From assembly GCA_019843655.1 (NCBI GenBank), contig JACDQD010000007.1, forward strand, positions 27,990,816 to 28,054,815: a stretch of DNA of 64,000 nucleotides, given 5' to 3'. This DNA is from Lethocerus indicus. Taxonomy: Eukaryota; Arthropoda; Insecta; Hemiptera; Belostomatidae. Each line of letters begins with the position of its first letter. Position 1 is the first letter of the stretch. This document shows, piece by piece, positions 1 to 15,000 of the stretch. The translations under genes were made by a program, and so were the position numbers. The notes under the pieces are model-generated. The model saw only the letters and a program-made list of their open reading frames with translations. It did not search any database and was not told the origin of the DNA.

Positions 1-40
1 TCGACATCGTCGGCTACTTCTTCTTCTTCTGGTACGGCAT
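1..40 (-). CDS. RSF1: RSF1 exon 19, truncated by window edge
   Basis: After ATTTTAG at 46-41 the frame reads [13 protein letters not shown] and runs off the window. It joins exon 18 in phase 1. The true stop codon lies outside the window. Confidence 0.75.
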
Positions 41-3000
41 CTAAAATATGGACAATAGTAGTAACATTTATATTACAATAATCGAAATATAAAATAACTA
101 AATTACGATAATACATCTGAACACCGTATGTTGGTTCTTATGTTTCAAATTTGCAACTATAAAAAATGAGATTATATTTCGAGAAATGAAGTAAATATTA
201 AGGGGGAACTGCAAAACCACCGATGACTGGGGTTCAGCACAGATTAATGGTATAGGGATACTGACTTAGGTTCAAATTGCAGAAATTGTCTCAATTTTCC
301 TTAAACAAAAATTAGAATAGATAATGCTTCCAATTCGTCAGAATTAATGTGTTCTACCTTCGGCAGATTCATCGACAGAATCCTTGGCCTCATTTTCAAG
401 AACAAATTCTTCCTCGCTGTCTTCAATCTTGCTCTTATTCATCACCTCCTAAAGAAAAGAAACACAATATATACAAACAATAATATAATTAATGACACTT
501 GACTATTGAATAATATATTTAATCTCCTATTTCATAATTTCATAAGAAAATTAATTATATATAAATATTGTATAATAAATTATATTAAAACACATTACAT
601 TTTCCTTGGCATTTAAATGCGTAATAAACATTAATTGCATAACAATCTAAATGTACTGTTTAGTGCAATTCAGACATATTAATATTATTTTACTCACTTC
701 CTCTGTATCTGAACCGCAACTTCCTGATAATTAATTTTCTTTCCTCTTGTTCTTCTTCCAAGATCCTCCTCTTCATCGGCGAGTCCATATTTTATCTAAT
801 GAACGAAATGAAATATTCAAAAAGGTACAAACATTAAAATTCAAGAGGCTAATGAATTGAGAAATAAACTAAGATTTACTTTAAAGTTAACGATTAAAAG
901 GAAATTTCAAACTTCAAAACAATCCAATCTAACCTAGTTTAATTTAATAGTAAACAAAATCCTTTAAATTTTCTTCATACTCTAAAAGTATATGTAAACT
1001 CAAAACATTGTTGTCTCTTTTCTGATTGAACCCAAATTGGTTAAAATCTAAATTTTCGTCAACTCAATTACTACCAGTGTTCAAATAGAAATAGCCATAA
1101 ATACCTTCGGTTTTTTCATTTTTGGCTTCTTTGGTGAATCAGAATCAGATTCATCGAAAATTTTGTTGGTCTTCTTTTTTCTTCCCTTGCTCTTTGGTTT
1201 AATATACGCTCTCGGTTTCCTGAGGAAAATTAGAAATAATTCACTTAAGTAGAACTGCTCAAATATTTTTTTTTTGGGAATAGTTTGTAATAATTATAGT
1301 AATAATAACAGTAATGATATAAATAAAAAAGAACTATTTCCTACCTTTTCTTCTTACCCCAGGTTGTATCACTGTCTTCTGAATCGGATTCATGCCAAAT
1401 GTGACGTTTCTTCTTCCTCCTCGGTTCATCGCTCTCTTCGCTGTCGTCATTAACTGCAAAATAATATAAAACAAATGGCATTAATAAATAATATAAATTG
1501 TCTGTCATATCAAGTATATAAAGTTCGGGAACTGCTAAATAATTATGTCAAAGTAAAATCAATAATGCCACCCACAATCAGTAATAAATACACTATTTCC
1601 TTTCTTTGGCCTGTAAATTGACATTTGATCTGAATAGTTTTGCCGGTAAATAAGTGAGTGTTTAAAACTTATTTAACATAAGACCAGTTCAAGAACTATA
1701 TTGTTAGATAAAGGCAATGTTTCACCTACGATTAGAATATACGTTAATATTATAAAGCTTTTCATGCTTTTTGAACATTCAAAGTGTCAAAAGTGACTAA
1801 CACCGCTTCTGAATATTACGAGCAGTTGAAACCTGTCTAGCAAAAGACTGAACCGGCGAGAGGAGACAGAAACGCACGAAATCTACGGTATTCCAAACCC
1901 TCGCAGACCACAAAACAGGTATTCTAAACTATACCATTTTTCAGAGGATTTCTTTTGAAGACATCCTCGCAGAAATTGCCGCCAGTTTCTTGCAAAATTC
2001 AACTCACAAATGATAATAGTAAGTGATCAAAAAAATAAATAAATAAATAAAAGAGGACATACTGAATTCCGCGTCAATTCTTGAAATCCTGGCTCTTGTG
2101 GATCTTCTGACCGGTTGGTTCCGTGACCTCTTCCACTTCCCACCGATGTCAGATCCGTCGCTGTCATCATCAACGCTCTCGTCTTCTTCTTCCTCTTCGC
2201 TGAAAGGTTGAAAATCGCTCATAATTAAATAAAAATAACAAACCACTTAGTACGAAATTTCAATAATTGGCGTTTATATAGAGCTGAGGTAAATGCGACT
2301 GAAAAACTAACCATCATCATTTAATTTATTAAATAAAAGTAAAATTTTTTAAGGCCTAAGCCTTTTGTTATGTCGGGTGAAAAAATGTAATTGATAATAC
2401 TTACATTTAATGACATAATATTTAATAATAATTACACATTGCCGAATGCTCCTGTATGTCCATTTTTTCTCCATTAAAAATTAATAAATTTCATTCTTTG
2501 ATATTGATTTACCACAAGAAATAGCCTTATATTTGAAAAACTTAAAACTTCTAGTCAACAGTAGCACACATAATTATTGTTTGTCTGAGAATTTTACTTT
2601 TTTTTCCTATCTAATTTTATTATAATGACATAATACTGCAATAGGTTTTTACAATGCATCTTTGAATGAGAGGTTATTTCGTATAAGAAACAAGAAATCG
2701 GTGGAACCTCAAAAACACGAACGAGTGTGTTATAACATTTTTAAAACTTACGAAGAGCCTTTGAAGTCTTCATCGGAGTCAGCATCATCTTCACTCGATA
2801 CGTCCAAGCTGTTCAGTCTTCTTGTCTTCTTCCTTCCCGACATCAGAGCTGTCCTCTTCGGAACAACTGGTGGTTTCCAACCTTCGTCTTCTACTTCTTG
2901 CTCTTCCTTTGATATTCAAAATAAACTTTGTTAAAACATTTAAATTTGAATATATAATAGAAGACCCTCCGAAGACAGTAGAAGACATTCTGAGCTTAGG

Positions 3001-6000
3001 AAGGAGTAACTGAACAAATGAGAATATTCATCCAGACATCTCATGGTTTAAGAATTTACTTTTTAAGAACAAAAATGTATATTTCCTTATCGTTAGTTAT
3101 ATAAGTTATATTTATATTTCCCATGTTGAATATATAACGACTAATAGAGTTAAAAAGATACATTTTATAATAATTAATACCTCTTGTACAATTTCCTTTT
3201 CCGCCTCTTCATTATTTTCACAGCTAACATTCAATTTTTCTTCTTTTTCAGCATTAACTATAGTTGATATGTCTTTACCTCTTCCCTGGTTGCCGGCTCC
3301 CTTGACTGCCTCCATCTCATCCTAATTTTATGAATTTTCAATTACTTGAATCATTCTTAAAGAAGACAAAGCAATAAACTGAGATATGAATGATTTATAC
3401 AGAATAGAGGATGCCCGAAAAACATCCAAAGCGCCAAAAGTACTGAAGATGACGAACAGCTGAAACTGGTCTAGCAAAAGACCGAACACACGAATACGGT
3501 ATCCCAACCCCTCGCAGGCCACAAAAAACAGGTGTTCTAAACCAATTTACAGAATCTATTCAGACAGAAAATTATCTAGTAGTCTTAGTTAGAGGTTAGA
3601 TTTAATCCCCCCTAATAAGAGATACCAGGATTGATTAGGAACAAAGAATTGTAACCTAAATAGGACCTTAACCAAGTATAAACGGAAACGTACCTGAATT
3701 GCGGAATTGATCAGGTCATCGAATTCGTTGAACCTGTAGGTGAGATTTGTGGCTGCCCTTCTCTGTCTAAGTTGGTAGACGGGTTCCTCGTCGGATGTGT
3801 CCTCTTCGGCGCTGGAGCTGCCCTCGGAACTAGTTTCCGTCGTGGACAGTTCGTCCTTCTCCTGTCTGACGCCGCCTCCGCCTCCGCCCCCGACCTTACC
3901 CTGTTTCTGCGCGGGCAAAACGTTGGCCAGACTGATGCCGACGTACGCCAGTCGTTTGCGTCGCAATTCTTCGTTTTCCCTCCGCTTGGAATTCCTCTCG
4001 AAAACTCGCAGCGTGTCCTTCAGTTTCATCACTAGTTGGGCCTTAAATAACAGAAAGTGAATCGACAATGAACTTAAATTATAAAATGAGGAAGCGCGAC
4101 TTTTATTTATTATATATTATAAGACATGAATGGGGTCGACGGTCACAAATTAGAGTGCTTACCCAGTTATCCAAAGCGTGTGACCCAATTTCCTTTCCCA
4201 GTTGCAAATCTGAATTGTGCAAATGCCGAGTAACTCTAGGTAGTTCTACCGAGACATTTATTCTAATATTCTAAATTCAATAATACAAAAGGAATGATGT
4301 ATAATTGTGGTCCGAATGACGACAACGGTAGTTTTAACGATTAAACCTTCCGGAAAGTTCTATTTTTGGGAGTGTGTGTGTGTGTGTCGGGGAGGGGATA
4401 ATAACTTCGGCCAGTTTCACCTTGCACCAATCGCTCAACGCCGTCTGCACTTTTTTTTAGTGTTTCTCTATTCTTTAAAGTACCTCTTTAAAGAAAACAT
4501 GAGCAGGCATTGTGTCTAATATTCGTGTTGTTTCTTCTCAGTACAACGTAAAATAAAATGTAAAAATAAAATATTTGTGAATTGCCGTAATGCAGAGTGG
4601 ATTGGGAGTGGTTTGGCATCCGGGTGGGATGGAGGGAGAGACAGAGTCGGAAAAAAAAAGGTTGAGAAGGGACGTGGAGAACATGTGCGACGGAGGCAGT
4701 AAAATCCCCACCATTGGCCTGAAAGAGGCTAAGCTCAAAGCTTCACAATAACAAAACAGTGAATGACTCACGGGGGGAGTTGTGGAAAACCAATAAAGTG
4801 AAACCTGACTTTCGAGCACTGAAGGAAATGTGTGTCGCAGAGTAAAATTCCTTCTCAATATTTTAGACTCCTGCCTAAATTCTGTCAAATTATTGGGTGG
4901 GTGCAGACATAATGGGATTAGACTCTAGAATTATTATATATCGATAAATTCTGAACTCAGTCACAGAACTTGTTGTAACTCGTTCGTTACATCAAAAGTG
5001 GTGCCGTACATTGGGATTTAAAAACCAAAATAATATATAAATATATAACATACATGCTGACAGGGCGGGCAAAACCAATCTCCTTCGGGTACAAGCATGA
5101 GTGGAGGTCTTAGGCAAGATGCATGCCATCCATTGTCACATTTATCACACAGCAGTATCCATTCCGGATGATCTTGCTGTCCACACTTCTGACAGGCGTA
5201 CTCCTCGGTCTGCGATTCCGTCTCCTCATCTGCAAATTAATTTATTTTAAAAAAAAGAAAACAGAATTTTACAAAGAAATGTATACAATAAAATGATTGA
5301 TTAGGAATATGGAACATCAAAACTGGAAGTCGAAGTGAGGGAAGAACAGTAATTTGATAATTCAAAATGTAAAAAAAATGACACAATTGTAATACCAATG
5401 GAGATATTTACCCATTAAAATGGAAAAAAAACAAGCAATGCAGGAAATAAATTGACAGTCTCAAAAAGAGATAAATGAAAGAACTGAATATCACAGATTA
5501 AACAGCTGATTCTTAAGAATCAAATTCGACGCACACATGCTAAGTCATACACAAATCCAAGCAAATATACAGTCACAGTATACAATTTATAATGAACACT
5601 TTATAAACCTAAATTGTATCAACAATGGTTGTATTTATTTTCAACATAGTAGCAAGTTGCCCGGGCAACCAAAACCCGATTATTGCACTTGTATCCAGTT
5701 ATTCTGAAAAGAATTTATCATTTGATACATTTGTTTTAGTTGATAACCTTCTGGGCATAAGGTACAACTATTTCCTCCGTTTAATCTTAATATTGTGAGG
5801 GTTGAAATGTCTTTTGAATGGGGGAAAACAAATTCTGAAATTCTAACATACAATGTTTTTCCCGTCGGCAAATGCCAAATTATTCGAAATGAGGAAATAG
5901 GTTTTACAATAGAGCAGCCAATTTCGGTTGTTCTTACCTTTCTGTGCCGTCCTAGCTCTTTTTACGGGTGCGACGTCTTCATCTTTCTCCATATCGGACT

Positions 6001-9000
6001 CCGGTGAAAATTCATGGTCCGACACTTGGCGCGGTTTCACGAAATCATCTTCATCGTCCTCCTCTTCGTAATGGTCCTCTTCTTCTTCCTCTTCATCGGA
6101 ACTACTGCAATTGAAAAAAAAATATATAAGAATAAAGGTTTAATGGAAGAAAAGTTTAAATTATAACAACTTAGAAATCAAGAAACAAAGTTTTCAGACA
6201 ATAATCACAAAACTTCCGCTTATAAACTGGAATGAAGATACCTAATTTATTTCTACCCATTTAATTAAAGCACAGTTTAAATGGGAAGAAAAAATAGTTC
6301 AATTCCTATGCAAATAATATTTAATAATAAATTATTGAAAAGTTAAAAATCTTGATATATAAATTTTCATTAGTGTGCAGTTTTCTATTTCATAGATTTC
6401 CTCCACCCAGAAGGCAATATTTTTTTACACTCTGTATTAAGACATTGAGATTGATCTAAACCTAGTCCAATAAACCAAAGCAGAAGGCTTCCAAACCTAA
6501 GCCTCTTCCCACTTAGGAACAAGGGCAACAACAATTATAAAAAATTACTTCATTTTATCAATATCAACCTATTTTTAATTGACATACTGTTATACACAGG
6601 GTTTAAGGAGCTACCACTTCTGGTGGAAGGAGAAATAGACATTTCCAGACTGTAAATATGCAGTATACAAATTGAGATAAAACAATAAAAAATGGAGGGA
6701 CTTTGAAGTGGTTAAATTCTGAATCAATTTTTTTTCAGTTTCTATTCAGGGAATGAATTGGCTTACTATATAGTTATCTACAAATCAAACAATATTAGAA
6801 GTGTAGCATTAAAGCATTAAAGACCTGTTGGCTACTAATTACATTTATTTTTAAAAAATTTGTTTCTTCTCCAAGTGTTTAACGTTTTTTTCAATTTAAT
6901 TATCCTGGTTCTGTATTTTATTAATGGAATATCTAGTAAAGTTAAAATTTGAATCAGAGACATAAAATAATTCGAAGTGGATTAGTACAAAGGCTAAATA
7001 TAACCAAGGTCAAAAAGCTTAAGTACTTAAAACCTAGCATTAGGAGTTAAACTTTTTTTTTTAATAAGTATTAGTAGTTTTTGAATTTAGTGTAGAATTG
7101 GAGTTATTAGGATAATTACGGCAGGAGAAGCTTATTATTTATTCAACTGTTATCTCTGACAAGCCACAATAAGAGAGGTTCGACAACTGCGCAAATAACT
7201 TCCGAATTGAAGGATAAACTTACAATTTGGTGATCGCCACTAAATACTCTATTATTTCGGCCCGAATTTCTCTTTTTTCAATTTTCAATAAATTCCGCCA
7301 AAATCAAACACTGTCAGGAGTCGCACCCGGTTCTGAACCGTATTGACAACAACAACAATAATAATAAGCCCGGACACTGAGTACTTTGCTGGTAAAGCGC
7401 CTTTTCAAGTCTAATCTTAGTCAGGAGGGACAGCCCGACCGGCCGGCATTGCATAAGTTTTGCAATACGCCCAATTATTCCGTATTCTAGAACTGCAATT
7501 ACGTTTTCAAGAGCGATTAACCCGCCTAAATGCACCGGCGCAAACAGTTTCAACAAAAGAAAAAAAACCACTCGTCCATCAAACGAGCAGAGAGACAAAA
7601 GTGAGCAAAAAAAAAACCTAGTTATTCAGATTATAAGGCAGGCCTGTTACAAATCACAATCTCTAAGGACTAAAATTTATATATTAAAGTATTTCATATT
7701 AGAAGATTTTTTTTTCACTATTTTACTGATACAACTGTAAAATTATACAACAAGCAACATTTATATAGGCACTAGCTACAATAGTCAACAATTAGAGGAG
7801 AAACACGCTGGTTCCCCCTTTTTATTATTTTTTTTATTTATTTTATTTTTTATTTTATTTATTTATTTATTTTTTTTAATTATATTTTTTTAAACATTTT
7901 ATTTAAACATTTAGGTCGCGTGGCCAGTTCCTTTTCAGGATGTCGGGAGATAGTAGGGTTTGGACTAGTGGATTAGAATTAATAATTTTATATCAATAGA
8001 TAATTAATACAGAGGGACTCAATAAATATAACTGCTCAAACAAGCACATAAATGGTTTTTAAACAATACTTGCATAAAGAAAAACATTGAATAGAAAGAA
8101 AAGCATGAAAGTTGAAAAAATACCTAAACTCCAACCTTTGCTTTAACTATTTTCTTTTAAGTTCTGTCAGTAAAGTTTTAGGTAAAAAAATGTATATAAA
8201 GTTTAAACCCAATACTTTCACACATGAAAGAAGGAGTATAAATTAAAGGAAAGTATTAATTTAGACAACATTTAACTTTTGCATAAAACATTTTTTTTGT
8301 AATTTTAAAATAAATAATTAATCTTTTTTCTAATTGAGGTATTTCATAATGGTATCAAAATAAATACCACAAAACAAAAGGTTAGAAAAATTTAGATAAA
8401 TTAGGCCTGTTCACGATATGCAAACTATTTTCATTGTGAAATGTATACAACTAAAATAAAAAGTTATACATGAAATATAACACAAAAGTAGTTTTACTTA
8501 TGTTGAAATGAATTAATTCAAATTAACAAAGACAAAACGATTAAAATATGTAAAGTAGATAAAGTTCTTTAAATGAAAATTAAAAGTGTCATATTAGTGT
8601 CATACAATGAAAAATAAATGTATAGAATACTCCTATAACCCTAGGCTGATACTCCTCAACCAGATACGGTAATCGATGTTGAAAATGTGAGGAAATTGTT
8701 TAAATATTTGATACCAAAATGAAATTAAAATATACCTCAAAGCCATCCCCGAGTGGTTAGTCTCAGAGTTAAATGTAGGTATAAAACTTCAACTTTAAAT
8801 TAGTCCAGGTGTGGACTTACCTGGAGCCCGACGAAGATCTCCAAGGGTTGTTGATATCGTACTTCAGAGCTTTGCTTTTTCTCTTTTTCCTATTCTTCCG
8901 TCTGCCCTCCGATAATTCTTCACCTGCACTATAATCACCATCGCTCACCTACCGTCGAACAATAATCAAAATAATTAATTAAACCAATATTTAAATTCTT

Positions 9001-12000
9001 TCAATTTAATATATATATTAAATAATTCCTCCATGTGTATGTTAATGTTGTTTGTATACATTAACAAAAAGTGCAACAATAAATTTCCCGAATATACAAC
9101 TGATGAGAGGGAATACCTATAATAGGCACAGATTTGCAAGGTTTATTTTTGTTTGGAGCTTTTGCTTTAACAATACATGCTTTTGTTGTACACGTTCAAG
9201 ATAAATTATATAGCAATGTTGTTTAAAATAATATTATTATTACATATTATTTTTGTTCGAATCTGTCCTGGAACTTAATTGTCACACAGTTTAATTCTTA
9301 AATAGAATTAAAATTTTAAAATTACCTTTTGAGGCTTCCCTCCTTTTTTATTCCTTTTTAGTTTTTTCTTTTCCTTTTTCTCTTCCTATTAAAAAACAAA
9401 TTGAATAACAAAATCTGAATGATTAAAAAAAAAAAATAATAATATACTCTTTTCCATCCAAAACATGTACCTAAGCCATTATTTCGATAGTTAATTTACG
9501 AATAAAAACATATGCTACAAATACCTGTTGGATGGTCAATGGTTTGAAATATAATCATTCGTGTGATCTTCCATTCACTCATTTATTTAGTCTTAAACTA
9601 GAACTATAAGTTATAAATTAAACTGTAACAAGAGTATACGCTGTAACATTAACAGTATGATGACTTTGCTCATCACTAATTAATGCTACTGAAGATCGTG
9701 AATAACTATAACTTGTCCAGAATAAGACCAAGAGATAGTGACAGAGGAACCCCAAGAATGATGATAATGCTGTTCTGGAGTATTAACTAAGAAACATAAA
9801 ACTGAAATGATTTTGTTCAAATGTACACTTTTTAATTCTCTCATATTATCGGCGCGATAATTTTTTACAAATCAAATTTTCTTTTAAATTTTATAAATAA
9901 AAACTGGTTAACGACTTTATTGAGATTTTCATATTATAAGAATTTCACCTTTCTCTTCTGTCTTTTTCATTTTCAAGCTCTTTGAGACTTAGCAATGTGG
10001 CTTCTTCGATGGCTCTCCTTTCCGCCTGCTCCTTAAGCTTGATCTGGGCTATCCTTCGGGACTGCCTAACTGTTCTGCCGTCTTCGCTGGTCGCAAGTTC
10101 GGCATGCTTCAAATCGCTGGCGTATAAACCCATTAAGGTTTGGCCTGAAATAACCGAACAGTTTTAGTTTAACCCTATTCACTACGGGTATTTTTCGAAG
10201 AGCGTAATAATTCAGGTATTTTTTTCGTTCAGTTCCCCAATCCTTCGGTTTTGAACCTATTGATAAAATGAAAAATCTGCACCAAGATAATGTTTCCCTG
10301 ATTCTGATATCTATTTAAGGATCAAACGTCAGCAACACTACAACTAGTATGCGGGTCTAAATAGTACATAATATGGACACAGTAATCTTTGCTTCGTTTT
10401 CTAAATCTCCTCATATAGGTATAAGTAGTTACGATTGAAATTGGATAGCTCGAATGATATTTCTGGTAATTGGTCGACTCAGGCAGTTGAGAAAGTTAAG
10501 AAGAAAAAGAAAGTTTGTGAAAGGTTTGTTCTTTTGCTAGACCGGTTTCAGCGTTGTTAGTCATTTTGGATGTCTTCTGGGCATCCTCACCGCACTGTCA
10601 CTGTCACTTGTACTGTGGTGGTTGTCTGTTTGTCTTGTGTATATACGCGTGTCTTGTCTCGCTTGCCACAAAACAAGTATGTTAAAAAAGAAAATTATCC
10701 TTCAGTTTTTTAATTTCCTATTTCTTTTACCATCGAAAAATGAATTTCAGAAAATTATTTTGGACATCAATAATAATTCAATTATTAAAAATACAATTGT
10801 ACGAATATAAAGTTTGCGCGTGTAAAAGAATATGAGCTGTATTGAGAGGAAGGAGGAGATAATGATGGTGTACCTTTCTTCGCCCTTTTCGGTGTGACAA
10901 CTTCATCATTGGTGGGTGTCGCCGGGCTGTCAGCCGGCTGGTTCCTGGCGGCCCTGGCTCCCCTGCCCCTCCCACCTCTGGCTGCTCCCCTCCCTCTGCC
11001 CCTAGCCCTCCCCCTCCCCCTGCCCCTCCACCTGCCTCCGGTACCGCGGCGCCTCCGCTTCGCCTTGCCCCCCTCCTCCTGGCCTCCATCCTCCTCCTCC
11101 GCCGCCGCCGCCGCCGCCTCCTCCTCATCCTCTTCCTCCTCCTCCTCCTCTTCATCGCCGCCCCTCCCCTCTTCCTCTTCTTCTTCCTCCTCGTCCTCTT
11201 CGTCTTCGCTCGACGCTCCCATCTTCTCGGCCCTCTGCTCTTCGGCTTTTTTCCTCGCCGTCGACTGCTTGCCTTTACCCGCCTTCCCTGTAACGTCAAA
11301 AATGAACATTTTTTGCTTAAAGATTGAGAAGAAACCCCGGTCTAGAATTCCTAGAGAGCCCTCTTTGCGGTAAAACTGGCGGGAAAAATATATTACTCGA
11401 CAATAGTGCTCACCTCTCAGTCTCGGTTTTTTGCCGCCGGCTTCGACGATGTCATCGTTCTCGACTTCCTCTTCGTGAGTGCCGTCTTCGTCGGATTTGC
11501 TCGACCTGCCGCGCCTCTTCCTGCTGTTTTCGGTCATCGCCGGCCTCTTCTTCGGTTTGCTCGGCTCTGCCATCAGATCGTCCTGTACGTCCAGAGAGAA
11601 AGTGGCCAGCGTCAGGCCGCGACTCATCGGTTTCACTTCTTCAATTTCCTCCTCGCCCTCTTCAGATTTCTCGCTGATCGCTTTCTCCATGTCCTTAGTC
11701 TCCGCGTCGTACTTGCTGTCGTTATCGCTGTCCTTGTCCTCTTTTACGTCCACCTGGCTGCCTTTACTCGAACTTCTTCTGCCTGTCCTTCTGACTGCCG
11801 CTGGCTTAGGTTTCATGTCCATTGGCTTTTCATCGTCCCCACTCCCGGTTTCGCTGGTTTTTCTGATTTTGGTCGGAACTTCGTCGGCGACATCGTTCAA
11901 ATTACACATGCTGTTAGTACGCGACTTCTTACCGGAGCGCACATCTGTTGGGGCGTCGGTAAAATTGGAAGATTCGTTCTCTGAAGATTTGACATCCTTT

Positions 12001-15000
12001 GTCTCTGTTTCGCGGCAGATTTCGGGCACTGTCGCTGTTGTTTTAGTTTCCGGACCTTCATCTTTGATTTTAACCGCGGGACTGCCTTCTTGTTCACTTT
12101 TTAAATCACGATTACCGTCTTCTTCCTCCACTGTATTAATCTTCCGCTCTTTATCTATTTCTACATCGCTTTTATCGTCTACAATTTTTGATTCTGCGAA
12201 TGGCACATCGGACTTTATATCTTCACTCTTTTTATCATGAATCGATTCACTATCGCACAAATCTTTTTCATTTTTCATTTCCTTTAAATCATTTTCGACA
12301 CGATGCTGTGTAACATCACCAATTTCCTGATTTATTGAATTATCGTTACTTTTAACTGAGCACTCGGCATTCCGGATGTCGGTACTTTCAGGCTCGTTAT
12401 CTTGGACACTCTCATTATTGGTCTCGTCGCTAGATTTAGATTTAGCGGTGATAATATCCGCTTTAGCTTCATCCGTACCAGCAGGCTGCACACTGTCTCC
12501 TTCATTTCTAACACTGTCATCGGGTTTTATGCTACCATTGAGAACACATTTTTCCGGAGCAATTTGTAACGAGAACTGGTCGTTTACGCACTTTTCCTGA
12601 ATGCGATCCTCATTTAAGGACACTTTATTTTCCTTAAAATTATTTTTACTCGTCAAATCGAACGCTTGAAAGTTTTCATCGATGTTATTCGCCTCGATCA
12701 TTTCATCGGTCGAGTTATTGTCATTTACAGATTTTTCATTTTGAATCTCCTTCTCTACGGTATCGACAGATTCTCTCATCGCATCTTCGCTTTCGATATC
12801 GGGAGCGGTTTCATTTAATTTGTCGACCGATAGAATGTTGTTGGGACTGTCCGATCTGGAAATCACTTTATCAGATTCAGCTTTCATGGAGTCGCTGTTG
12901 GAAACAATATCGTCCTTCGAAATAGTGCTGCCGTTTTCAGAGTTTCTGTACAACGAATCCGAAGTCTCGTTCTCGCTGACCGAAGTGACCTCTTCGGATT
13001 CATCGGCCATTTCAAACCGGTCGTTCTTAAAATGTTTCATGCTGTCCGCTTCGATAATATCGGCGGTTTTTGACGACTCTTCCGACAGTTCGCTGTCGCC
13101 TTTCGCACTGTCCATTAGGGGTCGATTGGATTCCGTGGAACACGGATCACCGGCAAAATTGACGTCCACCGTCTTTTGCAAACTGCCGGGTCCGAAAAAA
13201 AATAACGCCGGTGAAACGGTATCGGGTTGACATCCGGTCTTGGCTGACATGTCACAATTCGGTTTTTCCGGACTGCAGATCGTGTCTATGCTCCACAGCT
13301 TCGGAGTCTTCTTCTCGGGCGTCGCTTGAGGGGCCGTAGAATTGTCGACCGGTAACGATTTCGTACCGGTCTCGTCGACTTTATTAGAATTAGAGGAACT
13401 TTGACAGTAAGTATCAGGCACTTTGTTACAGACATTGGTCGAGGCTGAATCCGGGGTGTCTGCCTCCCTGCCGGGGTTGCCCATGTCGCAGTCTTGACCC
13501 GAACCCAAACCTTTGATCAACATCATCGGCTCTTCGATCGCTTCTCCGACTATTGGACTCTCCTGCTCTTCGAGGTGTAACCGCTTGTTGCCCGTCACGG
13601 ACAGGTCTTCGGGGCCCCTCTTCTGACCCACGGTCGCCTCCAGACGTTGCTCGTGGCTGTGGTACGACATCGGGTCGTTGAACCTCTCCGACATCTGACT
13701 CAACAGGTCCTTGTGGTTCATGCCGACCATGTACGGCTGCAGCGGTTGAGACTGCGGGGGCAGATTTGTGTGCGTACCCATATTGTAGCCCCGCTTCAGT
13801 TTAAATATCTCGTCCAATTTGGAGCCCGGAGGTCCCTTGCTTTTCTTGAAGCCCATGTTCGGTCTGACCGGAATGCCCCTCAGAACCCCTTCGTCCACCG
13901 ACGATTTTCTACTCAGGTCCATACCGAAAGATCCCAAATTGCCGGAGAAGTCCGCCGGTCTATTATTACCGTTGGTGGTGGTGATGACGGACGTGCTGAC
14001 AGGTAAATTTCCGTTGGTAATGACGGATTCGATTTTGCTTCTGGAATTTTCGAGAGGCACTGGTTCGTCGCCTCCCAGCGCTAATTCTTCTTCTTCCTCG
14101 AACGTCGCCCTGTCATCCAATTTGTCACTGGACATACTGTTCTCATCCAGGATGTTGCTGTTGCTCTCCTCGCTCTCGGGGACAGTATTGCTGTTTTCCT
14201 GCACCTCCAGGGCGTTGCTACTGTCCTCCTGCAATTCTGAATTTGTAGTGCTGTCCTCTTGCAATTCGGGTATCGTGCTACTGCTGATCTGACCTTCTTC
14301 GGCGGTGACCATTTTCAACTTATCCTCGTGATTGAGTCCATTCACTTCTTGCACATCGAGGCCGTTTTCAATTTTAGGAATTTGGGAAAGACACGTTTCA
14401 TTCTCTTTTATTACTGAGGAAACTGTACTGCTATTCACTTGTGGGTCCGTGTCCTTGTTTTCACTGTCCTCGGCCGCAGATTCGTCAACGCAAGCGTTAT
14501 CGGAAGTTTCCAATTTGACTTCTTCACGACTGCTATTTTCATTAACGCTCTCTTTATCTATAATATTCTCCTTACTGTCCATGCTTGTCCCTTCATCAGT
14601 TTCGGGCTCCTCACCGGTAGTATCTTCGGGGACCTGTCCGGTGTCCGTTATGGGTTTTTCTATTTCTAGACTGTTGCTGTCTTCGTTTAGAATTTCATTC
14701 AATTCCTGTCCCTCACCAGATGATAAACTGTTAATCAAATCTACCAAACCGGTTCGATCCCTGACAAACAAATAAAATCATTTTTATTAGGCTTCACCTA
14801 ACTCTTATACTAATGATATACTAACATAATATTAACATAAAAGTGCGGAAATGATTTTATTAAAATAATTTTTACTTGCCAGCGGTGAGAAGGGTCGGTG
14901 TAATTTCATAAATGCAAATCCAAAAATTATTGAAACAACTGTACTAAATACATTATGTTTTGATATACATTTTCCTGAATTTTCATCCACTATTTAAATT

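Noticed and set aside
2791..2988. Arg-rich open frame over RSF1 exon 13
   Set aside because: It is a different frame from the one fixed by splice phases and by the RRLNSLD family motif.
10894..14775. Several plus-strand ORFs (Ser/Leu/Pro-rich) opposite RSF1 exons 4 and 5
   Set aside because: They are antisense shadows of the Ser/Asp/Glu codons of RSF1; no motif or splice context.
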